From Debaryomyces hansenii CBS767 (taxonomy: Eukaryota; Ascomycota; Pichiomycetes; Serinales; Debaryomycetaceae): a stretch of DNA of 64,000 bases. The notes under the pieces are model-generated. The model made no database searches and was not told the origin of the DNA. It saw only the letters and a program-made list of their open reading frames with translations. The stretch covers positions 434,001-498,000 of the forward strand of contig NC_006044.2 in NCBI RefSeq assembly GCF_000006445.2, given 5' to 3'. Positions within the stretch are counted from its first letter, which is position 1. Each line of letters begins with the position of its first letter. This document shows positions 57,901 to 64,000 of the stretch, one piece after another. The position numbers were made by a program, and so were the translations under genes.

Positions 57901-58716
57901 GATACGGCTGATATGCCGTGTCCATTTATTCTTTCACCAGATTCTGAAGATTCAAGTTCTCATGACAAGGTGAGTAATTATTCGATGCCTATTGCTACGA
58001 GATTATGGATGGGAAAGCTATCGTTAGTGGATAATCTTGCTCAAACTAATGAAGACAACAAGCTTCAAATTGAAGAGGCAAAGTTTAGTATTAAATCCAA
58101 AAATTCCGAACTAGTTGTCGAAACAGTGGACCTGGAGACGATAAGCAAGAATAGCATAACTCAGTTATTTACTACTAGAAGTAAAAACGGTTTCTCGCAT
58201 CGAAATGTGATGGTTAATGCTTCTGTGAATATCAAATGGAAGCGAGAAGACAGCGACAGTATAAGCGAATTCAAGAGCATCGAATGGCAGATAGTGTTAC
58301 CATTATCTGACCCACGAGTATTGTTAGCATTGGAATTCAAAGACACCAACATGGCCAAATTCAAATACATCATTGAAAATCCTACACCCAGAATCTTCAT
58401 GTTCACCACCCAATTGAGCACGGATGAGATCAATGACGACATCGAATGGCAATTCGATGACGACAGAAACGTCGTGCCATTGAGGCAGTCCGCATTCCCC
58501 GTATTACCGTTCAACAGAAATATCATTGAGTTCTATGCCAAGCTCACCAATAACACGAGCCAACGCCTCATCGCACTCCCACAATTCAAAGTCTACGATG
58601 TCCACTACAAAGTCACATTGCCCACGCTTGCCGTGTGTGAAAACGTCGTGGTCAAAAATAACAATTCACTCTACTGGCAGCTCAACGACCACGCCTCGGC
58701 CTCATCTTCTCACTAA
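54979..58716 (+). CDS. TRAPPC11-like TRAPP subunit (foie gras + Gryzun domains)
   Basis: 1245 residues. About 225-390 matches the foie-gras domain pattern: KYYSCPSTS, LTPMFLETRNLIKQGILHQ, LKFLEYAYQDMIEL, FRTFIDVIAFHIVRGYLSLEEPISALKKHKAHI. The C-terminal 130 residues resemble the Gryzun module: QSAFPVLPFNRNIIEFYAKL, then LIALPQFKVYDVHYKVTLP and a terminal SLYW. This pair of domains defines TRAPPC11, a TRAPPIII subunit involved in ER-Golgi traffic and autophagy in animals and filamentous fungi. S. cerevisiae lacks a clear TRAPPC11. Trs130 (TRAPPC10), of similar size, is the alternative. It is convergent with FPR1 (42 bp between stops). Confidence 0.75.
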   Translation: MENYNPLFLQQLVPLLFFQIEESSEVVSNLVKTFDQFNIKDAIWDNSIIKNRLLNIKYRIKVIEAPEYQLPEGAKRKTNEDEHSIISPFNTKSDLFPNGILSEKWFKKYIEDLPFASIVTFKLGQAIENDDELAERINSLKNAYQESRVNLVVIIVSDSEDINADDDRINKLRQATGLPKLTGLIYLNTCPDTVRRDSEILVSSILSNLKSVAVDFYSSIENKVKQRHKKYYSCPSTSNIDTKIELTPMFLETRNLIKQGILHQLSHPHNLESSLKFLEYAYQDMIELSRDSFANLINEDSVSRHDLLLYEQFRTFIDVIAFHIVRGYLSLEEPISALKKHKAHIINVLDILGGNNGDNNNWVSIQYQWLAELMKLVPISILNSLNIKGYKKKSKNSKVFKIFGGVQFHETHDYDLITSPEFVFLKSAEYCTESSGKKNALKYLSDSRDLETVSKRKIMLLLNAKECLQNDGSLSSSSDGHSNLQSMDQYISWLIAYEYSKLSDEDSLAKVIEYYELCLSEAQFGDSRISEIVLQNLLKHYSNSKNSKKALSTILRLSSNPFTSGNLHSQININGFDSNTIDLHDLDGKGIKLVDADALLLSENYEKVGPNECSLYESCVCQITFKPLIYLQHLKALLSEGHDDTQVRLSIKKCEVKFVKQGETSGSSAYKDVVMVQNLILSSDFLQNIEVNENGNTLDGEFNIMFSDSDDENACKVLQFSQVSQKAGSYMIGSIGLDIEINVSSNEKELKLTRKDKIAIDDENLANVSHHKWMYSGTADSKLQKKAVRLYSQSPHVIRVLPLKPDVTITMKSSVANPIIVGERISIPFRIQYKSPKNQKVSYKKILLAPKVKIISDGQDQGFISPLTTQVNWDELKDDEPLSLKSLVSSDEESKTHNLNISILNSSINGDDNAIALNNMFRVSIDLKTLVSEEGDDNHDDDSLAIYDTADYTLPVISSPFDCKFSISPRYRNEDTADMPCPFILSPDSEDSSSHDKVSNYSMPIATRLWMGKLSLVDNLAQTNEDNKLQIEEAKFSIKSKNSELVVETVDLETISKNSITQLFTTRSKNGFSHRNVMVNASVNIKWKREDSDSISEFKSIEWQIVLPLSDPRVLLALEFKDTNMAKFKYIIENPTPRIFMFTTQLSTDEINDDIEWQFDDDRNVVPLRQSAFPVLPFNRNIIEFYAKLTNNTSQRLIALPQFKVYDVHYKVTLPTLAVCENVVVKNNNSLYWQLNDHASASSSH

Positions 58717-58758
58717 ACATATATTCATATATAGATTTGTATATACCCATTTAGCACT

Positions 58759-59220
58759 CTAATTGACGTTCAACAATTCAACGTCGAAGAGCAAAGTAGC
58801 GTTAGGTGGAATCAAACCTGGGAATCCTCTGTCGCCGTAAGCCTCATGGCCTGGAATCGACAACTTAGCACGAGATCCAACCGACAATTTAGGGATACCA
58901 GTGTCCCATCCAACAATTACTTGACCAACACCAATTGTGCATTGGAATGGCTTACCTCTGTCACGCGAAGAGTCAAACTTCTTACCGTTTTCTAAGGTAC
59001 CGGTGTAGTGAATGGTGACTAAATCACCTGGCTTTGGGAAGGTCTTTCCATCACCTTCTTGCAAAATTTCAACTTGAGTAGTAGCAGGAGCGGACATTTT
59101 TAACGAATTGGATAAAGATCTAGCTTGATTTAAGTAACTCGTAGAAAATCTAGTATTAAATTTAGGATATCCAACGGTTTGTTTGATAAAATTTAAACTA
59201 GAAGGACGACAAACAAACAT
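58759..59220 (-). CDS. FPR1: FKBP12-type peptidyl-prolyl isomerase, with possible mitochondrial extension
   Basis: The C-terminal 112 residues, from the ATG complementary to 59095-59097, are a complete FKBP12: [71 protein letters not shown]. All pocket residues (Tyr, Phe, Asp, Trp, Tyr, Phe) are present, so FK506/rapamycin binding is expected. The frame continues upstream to an ATG complementary to 59218-59220, adding 41 residues rich in Arg/Ser/Asn with almost no acidic residue ([20 protein letters not shown] start, [10 protein letters not shown] end), presequence-like. The outer ATG has T at -3, the inner ATG has A at -3, which favours leaky scanning. The main cytosolic product is 58759..59097. 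Confidence 0.93.
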   Translation of the reverse strand: MFVCRPSSLNFIKQTVGYPKFNTRFSTSYLNQARSLSNSLKMSAPATTQVEILQEGDGKTFPKPGDLVTIHYTGTLENGKKFDSSRDRGKPFQCTIGVGQVIVGWDTGIPKLSVGSRAKLSIPGHEAYGDRGFPGLIPPNATLLFDVELLNVN

Positions 59221-59408
59221 TTAGAGGATCAATTGCCGTTGACAAAGGAAAGTCGGCAAGGAGAAAGCAAGATTTATGAGGTTTGATTATATACAGGTCA
59301 CTAACAAAAAAGAATTCTGTGAATGATAACAAAGGAAACATCAAATAGCAAGTAGATAACCGTTAATATCGTTAAAGCATAGGTGTTATGGATAAATAAG
59401 GGAATATC

Positions 59409-61340
59409 ATGGGATCAAGTGATGTAAAAATTGAGATTGACCGTACTTCTACGGGAGGAACGTTCACAAATTACGACATAATTAAAGGCACGGTCCGGTT
59501 GATAGTGACAAATTCGATTACGCTTAATTATATTCAGGTGAAGCTCGAGGGGGTTTCGAAATCACAGCTCAGTATTCCTCGGGAACGACGGGACACTGGT
59601 AGACGTGATAGGGGGAGAAAAGATCGAGATAAGAAGGAGAAGTTGCTCCAAGATGTGCACAAAGCGTTGTATGATACGGTGATTGTTTTCCCGCCAGACA
59701 ATGTTAGACAGGTTTCGCAAGCGAAAGACTTTACGTTGACGCCGGGAAATTACAGCTATCCATTTGAATTCAAGCTTCCGTTGAACAATTCGTGTGTACA
59801 GCTTCAAGGGATCACGAACAAGGTGCTGTTCAACAAGAAGAATTTTGATTTGATCATCAACAATGGGAACTTCAATGCCAATACGATCAAGAATATGGCC
59901 CAGCAATACAATCAGCCGACTAAAGGAGGTGCTGTATCGCAAAAACAGCGCGATTACCATATTGTGAGCCAGCTTCCGCCGTCGTTGAGTGGGTTGGGTG
60001 AGTTTGCTAGTATCAAGTACTACGTAAAGGTGACATGCAAGCGTTCATCATTTTTGAAGACAAATTTGCGGTCTGTAGACCCTTTCATATTCTTGCCGTT
60101 GGATTTGGATAGCCATAACCAGCCGTTGGTCCACGGGGGAGATTATGAAGAATATAGAGAAGTTTTTGTGAGGAAAGAAATGATGTTTTCGGATAGAATT
60201 CCGGAGATTGTGGGCCTTGTAGTGCCTCCAGAGAAGAAACCACTTCCGCAAACTCCTACGACATCGGCTTCGGCGTCTCGAAAAGGGTTTTTGCTGCGGT
60301 TCATGAACGCTCCTTCCACTGCACCTAGTGGTATATCTAGTTCACTGGCAACCCGCAATAAGAAAGACCTTGTGGGCGTAGAGTTCAAAGATGTTCCATT
60401 TTCGTTTGAAGTGAGGTTCAGGCACCCCGCCTTTTTGATTCCCACCAAGGCTCCATCGTTCAAGTTGTATTTCGTTTCGAACCTAAAGCCATCACGGTAC
60501 TCGTTGGCGCAATACGGAAAGCCCGACGAAAGTAATGGGCTTGGTGTCATATATTTACAGAAGTTGATAATTGAACTAACCTCCACCACGGTCATATCGG
60601 TACTAGAGACCGATGGATCCCTCCTGGACATTCACAAGGCCAAACACGTCGACAATATCAACATATGCAACAACGCATACCAGAACCTAAAGTTCGACTT
60701 GAAGAATTGCAGACGTCTGAAGTCGTCGTCCGCGACCAGCGCCAATGCCACGCTCAAGGATGTGTACGAGCTCGAGATTCCCAGAAAGTATTACGACAAC
60801 TGCGTGTTGCCCGACTATTTGTCGCCGTCCTTCAAGACGTGCAACATCTCGCGTTCGTACCGACTCTCCATCGTGGCGGCCATTTCATGCGAGAAGATAT
60901 CGAACCCCACCAACGCCAGCGAAGTCGAACGTAAGGTGCAATATGTCGACCTCCAATGCCCTGACATCAAGGTGTTGAGTGGCTTGAATATGACAAGCAC
61001 CCTCCATTCCAATGCCTCGGGAACTAGCTTGCCCAGCAAGATAAACGACTCTCCAAGACCCTCATACCCATTCCCGGGAGACGAAAAAACCCAAGGCTCC
61101 TTCTCATCAGAAGTAACCCCCACACTCCCCCAGAGACCCGTGTTCCCACCCGAAAAGCGCAAGCAATCAACCTCCTCCGACGTTGTCTCCTACGATGACG
61201 ACTCCTCTGACCCCCAGCCATTGCCCACCTACGATGATGTTGTCAGAGAAAGCTCCTACCAGGACAATAGCGAACATTTGCGAGCAAGACGCCGCTACCA
61301 ACAACACGAACAGTACTACAATAACCTAGACGATACCTGA
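59409..61340 (+). CDS. alpha-arrestin (ART family ubiquitin-ligase adaptor)
   Basis: 643 residues. The arrestin-N half begins KIEIDRTSTGGTFTNYDIIKGTVRLIVTNSITLNYIQVKLEGVSKS and has the PGNYSYPFEFKLPLNNSCVQLQG strand pair. The arrestin-C half has PFSFEVRFRHPAFLIPTKAPSFKLYFVSN, LELTSTTV-type strands and a closing CEKIS..ERKVQYVDLQCPDIKVLSG. The Ser/Pro-rich tail has LPTYDDVV, a PY-type motif for the Rsp5 WW domains. Such adaptors drive ubiquitination and endocytosis of plasma-membrane transporters. The short tail and overall plan suggest the Art5/Art10 type, but I cannot fix the orthologue. GC content rises towards the 3' end. Confidence 0.85.
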   Translation: MGSSDVKIEIDRTSTGGTFTNYDIIKGTVRLIVTNSITLNYIQVKLEGVSKSQLSIPRERRDTGRRDRGRKDRDKKEKLLQDVHKALYDTVIVFPPDNVRQVSQAKDFTLTPGNYSYPFEFKLPLNNSCVQLQGITNKVLFNKKNFDLIINNGNFNANTIKNMAQQYNQPTKGGAVSQKQRDYHIVSQLPPSLSGLGEFASIKYYVKVTCKRSSFLKTNLRSVDPFIFLPLDLDSHNQPLVHGGDYEEYREVFVRKEMMFSDRIPEIVGLVVPPEKKPLPQTPTTSASASRKGFLLRFMNAPSTAPSGISSSLATRNKKDLVGVEFKDVPFSFEVRFRHPAFLIPTKAPSFKLYFVSNLKPSRYSLAQYGKPDESNGLGVIYLQKLIIELTSTTVISVLETDGSLLDIHKAKHVDNINICNNAYQNLKFDLKNCRRLKSSSATSANATLKDVYELEIPRKYYDNCVLPDYLSPSFKTCNISRSYRLSIVAAISCEKISNPTNASEVERKVQYVDLQCPDIKVLSGLNMTSTLHSNASGTSLPSKINDSPRPSYPFPGDEKTQGSFSSEVTPTLPQRPVFPPEKRKQSTSSDVVSYDDDSSDPQPLPTYDDVVRESSYQDNSEHLRARRRYQQHEQYYNNLDDT

Positions 61341-61563
61341 ATGCCTGGCCTTACCTGGTAAGTGCATGGCTGATGCTTTACCTACTCTATGTCTACTATA
61401 TCATGATTATATAATATACAGAGGTAGTGCGTTTCACAAATCTTGTCGGGACGAAATTTCACGGCCAGTGAAAAATTGTTCTCAAATCCACTAGTAGACA
61501 TATTTAGAGGCAATTCTATCCATCTATTTATTCTAATACATTTAATCGATAAACGCATATAAA

Positions 61564-63384
61564 ATGTCCGGAATGGATAACACTACCAACTTCTTTGCTA
61601 GGAATAGAACAGCCATTGCGCTTACCGCTTTAGCGGGAGTTTCCGCCGCTGGAGCTTACTACTATTACAGTCAGCAACAATTAGGAAAGAGTGATTCACA
61701 ATCAGACTCGAGCTCGAAAAAAAAGAAGAAGAAGTCTAAGAAGAAGGCTAAGAACGGTGAAGGTGAATCAGGAGCATCTGCCAGTGACAGCACCGAAAAG
61801 AGCGTGAGCTCGGGTGAAAAATTGTACCCAGTTGATGCGAAGGGAGTTCCACAGATCGGGGACGACGCCGTCGCTAAATTGTCGGAAAAAGAAAAAGATG
61901 AGTGGGCAATTGCATTGAAGGAGGACGGTAACACCGAATTCAAGAACAAGAAGTACGACGAAGCGATTGTGTACTACTCGGCAGCATTAAAGTTGAAAAC
62001 TGATCCGGTATTTTTTTCCAACAGATCTGCTTGTTACGCCGCGTTAAACGACCATGAGAACGTCATCAAGGATACCACCGAGGCGATCAAGATAAAGCCA
62101 GACTACACTAAGTGTGTGTTGCGTCGTGCAACCTCGTACGAAATCTTGGAAAAGTACACCGATGCTATGTTTGACTTGACTGCTTTGACTATCTACGGTG
62201 GTTTCAGCAACAAGTCTGTCGAGCAAGTTTTAGAAAGAGTGTTGAAGAAGCATTCTGTTAAGATTGTCGAAGCAAACTTGAAGAACAGAACTCTTGAATT
62301 GCCATCGGCATCCACAATCGGTTCTTTCTTTGGCGCCTTCGTCCCAGAAACTAACCCTGAAGGTTTAAGCGAATCATCTGAAGGTTCTGACAAGTTCTTG
62401 TTTGACGCTTTAGCTAACATTAACTCCAACACCCAAGAAGGTTACGAAAAGGCCGACACCTTGTTCAACCAAGCTGTTGAAGCTTATAACATTGAAGAAT
62501 TGACCAACAAGTCTGATGCCGCTGCTAAGGCTTCAATTGCTTTAGAATACTCGGCTGCCATCAAATTCTTGAAGAATGACCCAACTGCTGCTGCTTCTGA
62601 TATCGCCAAGGCTATGGCTTTAAAACCAAGACCAAGAACTTACATCTTTAGAGCTTTAATCAATGCTGATAAGGCCTCTTTCGCTGAAGCCATTAGTGAC
62701 TTCGAAGAAGCCAAGCGTATCAATCCTAAGTTCCCTGATACTTTCTACCACTTAGGTCAATTATACTATCTTACCGGTGATTTGCAAAAGGCTGAAGAAA
62801 ACTTCACCTTAGCTAAGGACTTGAATCCAAATAATGTTTACGCTCATATCCAATTAGCTTGTATCACTTACAAGAATGGTGATATTAAGGCTGCTGAAGA
62901 CAAATTCACTGAAGCCAAGTTGAAGTTCCCTACTTCTCCAGAAATTCCTAATTACTATGGTGAAATCTTAGCTGATCGTGGTGACATTCAAGCTGCATGT
63001 AAGCAATTTGATACCGCTGCTAGATTGCAAACTGCTTTACCAACTTACTCAGTTGGTGCTTTACCATTGATTAACAAAGCAACTTTGATTTCCAGAGAAA
63101 GCTTAGAAAGAATGGATGAATCCGAAAAATTATTAACCGATGCGTGTGAATTAGATCCAAAGTCTGAATTAGCAAGAATTTCCTTAGCTCAAATCAAATT
63201 ACAAAAGGAACAAGTCGATGAGGCTATTGTCTTATTCGAAGAGTCTTCAAACTTAGCTAGAACCATCGAAGAAAAGGTTCAAGCCACTTCGTTTGCTGAA
63301 GCTACTAAGATGCAAAAGAGAATCAAGAATGATCCAATCTTAACCAAAAAGATTGAAGAAGTTATGAGAAAATCAATGATGTAA
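61564..63384 (+). CDS. TOM70: mitochondrial outer-membrane import receptor Tom70
   Basis: 606 residues. A short N-terminus precedes a signal-anchor helix (about 16-36, ALTALAGVSAAGAYYYY), then a Lys-rich linker (KKKKKKSKKKAK). Eleven or so TPR motifs follow: the clamp TPRs (about 115-230, ALKEDGNTEFKNKKYDEAIVYYSAALKL, FFSNRSACYAALND) that hold the Hsp70/Hsp90 EEVD tail, and the C-terminal preprotein-binding TPRs (FEEAKRINPKFPDTFYHLGQLYYLTGDLQKAEENF). Tom70 receives carrier-type precursors. The length agrees with the family (617 aa in S. cerevisiae). Codon bias is strong in the 3' two-thirds. Confidence 0.96.
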   Translation: MSGMDNTTNFFARNRTAIALTALAGVSAAGAYYYYSQQQLGKSDSQSDSSSKKKKKKSKKKAKNGEGESGASASDSTEKSVSSGEKLYPVDAKGVPQIGDDAVAKLSEKEKDEWAIALKEDGNTEFKNKKYDEAIVYYSAALKLKTDPVFFSNRSACYAALNDHENVIKDTTEAIKIKPDYTKCVLRRATSYEILEKYTDAMFDLTALTIYGGFSNKSVEQVLERVLKKHSVKIVEANLKNRTLELPSASTIGSFFGAFVPETNPEGLSESSEGSDKFLFDALANINSNTQEGYEKADTLFNQAVEAYNIEELTNKSDAAAKASIALEYSAAIKFLKNDPTAAASDIAKAMALKPRPRTYIFRALINADKASFAEAISDFEEAKRINPKFPDTFYHLGQLYYLTGDLQKAEENFTLAKDLNPNNVYAHIQLACITYKNGDIKAAEDKFTEAKLKFPTSPEIPNYYGEILADRGDIQAACKQFDTAARLQTALPTYSVGALPLINKATLISRESLERMDESEKLLTDACELDPKSELARISLAQIKLQKEQVDEAIVLFEESSNLARTIEEKVQATSFAEATKMQKRIKNDPILTKKIEEVMRKSMM

Positions 63385-63752
63385 AATTATTAGTTTAGCT
63401 TCTGTCAACCTTAAAAATTGCTTATCTTTCGAAATTATACTGAGCTACAAACTGTTCAGAATTCGATACTCCCATGCAAATTCATAATTCAATCGGTTTG
63501 ATTTTGATGATTTATATGTATATAACCTTTTCTTATATTATTATCTAAGTATTATAAATTTATAAATACTTTTTACCACCGTGTAGATATTTGTGGCTAA
63601 AGTTGCGAGCGCTATTTATACATCAAGATTAAATTGTTAAAACTTCACATCCAGCTGATTAAATTACTAGCGTCACTTGTTGTTTGTTATATTGAAAGGT
63701 ACTAATGAGTGATAAAACTTGATCGAGTATTAGTGGAAATTTAGAAATATTA
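63385..63752. other. intergenic TOM70 / TEP1
   Basis: 368 bp, very AT-rich, no ORF or repeat of note. Confidence 0.5.
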
Positions 63753-64000
63753 ATGAAATCGATATTAAGATCCATTGTAGGATCACCGAAACAAAGTCAT
63801 TACGATCCAAAATTGAACTTACTGTTTGACTTATCATATATAACTCCTCAAATAATTGTTTGTTCGGGTCCGGTTACCAATTATTTACAAACATTCTACA
63901 GACACTCCGTTGAAGACTTAGTCAAATTTTTGACTGCAAACCACGATTCTCATTGGCATATATGGAACCTAAGAGGAGAGGAACCAGGGTATGAAAGTAA
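63753..64000 (+). CDS. TEP1: PTEN-like phosphatidylinositol phosphatase Tep1 (5' end only)
   Basis: The frame opens at the ATG at 63753 and runs off the right edge (82 codons visible). The start MKSILRSIVGSPKQSHYDPK, then LNLLFDLSYITPQIIVCSGP and a segment with the YRHSVEDLVKFL motif and HWHIWNLRGEEPGYE, follows the PTEN N-terminus (basic PIP2-binding start, D-L-T-Y-I-x-P, Y-R-N-x-x-x-D-V-x-x-F-L, I-Y-N-L). The catalytic HCxxGxxR loop lies beyond the window, so activity cannot be judged. Yeast Tep1 is linked to sporulation. Confidence 0.8.
   Translation, partial: MKSILRSIVGSPKQSHYDPKLNLLFDLSYITPQIIVCSGPVTNYLQTFYRHSVEDLVKFLTANHDSHWHIWNLRGEEPGYES

Noticed and set aside
1..64000. Transposons, LTRs, CRISPR arrays, telomeric or centromeric repeats
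   Set aside because: No integrase/reverse-transcriptase frames, no long terminal repeats, no regularly spaced repeats and no telomere-type arrays were found.

Overview
The window looks like nuclear DNA of a budding yeast (Saccharomycotina). It is AT-rich and gene-dense, genes lie on both strands, and the few introns are short (54-309 nt) with GTATGT-type donors and TACTAAC-type branch points. Orthologues of Saccharomyces genes are recognisable throughout. A complex I subunit (NDUFB4-like), a TRAPPC11-like protein and a Tah1 carrying an RPAP3-type C-terminal domain, all absent from S. cerevisiae, point outside the Saccharomyces lineage. Leucine codons are mostly TTA/TTG, and CTG is rare in the highly expressed genes. 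I infer a CTG-Ser clade yeast of the Debaryomyces type; the species is not proven.

Layout. 0-1.1 kb: 3' end of a dsRNA-binding (RNase III-like) gene, then tandem tRNA-Ile(AAU) and tRNA-Ala(AGC). 1.2-9.3 kb: IVY1-like, BIO2, intron-bearing RPL22, a decayed-looking interval, tRNA-Asn(GUU), HEM1. 9.5-16.5 kb: SPC98-like, CRC1, VMA4, MRS2. 16.5-26.9 kb: RPA43, a large Ser-rich protein, MTW1, NDUFB4-like, a Q/N-rich protein and a SWIRM protein. 28-38.8 kb: SMM1/DUS2, TIM23, ACC1. 39-46.2 kb: subtilase, TAH1-like, YIH1, MPP6, PWP2. 47.3-54 kb: GSY1, LSM4 (two introns), a Cys-rich orphan, an NT-C2 protein and an orphan. 54-64 kb: CIA2, TRAPPC11-like, FPR1, an alpha-arrestin, TOM70 and the 5' end of TEP1/PTEN.

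There is no operon logic, but mitochondrial biology recurs: BIO2, HEM1, CRC1, MRS2, TIM23, TOM70 and NDUFB4. ACC1, SMM1 and FPR1 each have an in-frame upstream ATG that adds a presequence-like extension to a protein whose core starts at an internal ATG. This arrangement would suit one gene making both mitochondrial and cytosolic forms. In ACC1 a 12-codon upstream ORF ends exactly on the long-form ATG.

I saw no transposon, CRISPR array, rDNA, telomere or recognisable centromere. The most interesting items are the ACC1/FPR1/SMM1 dual starts, the Tah1-RPAP3_C fusion, the TRAPPC11-like gene, the ATG-only first exon of LSM4, the convergent YIH1/MPP6 pair with 3'-located introns, the tandem tRNA pair without an internal terminator, and two intervals with unexplained coding potential (6.38-6.99 kb and 24.7-25.5 kb).
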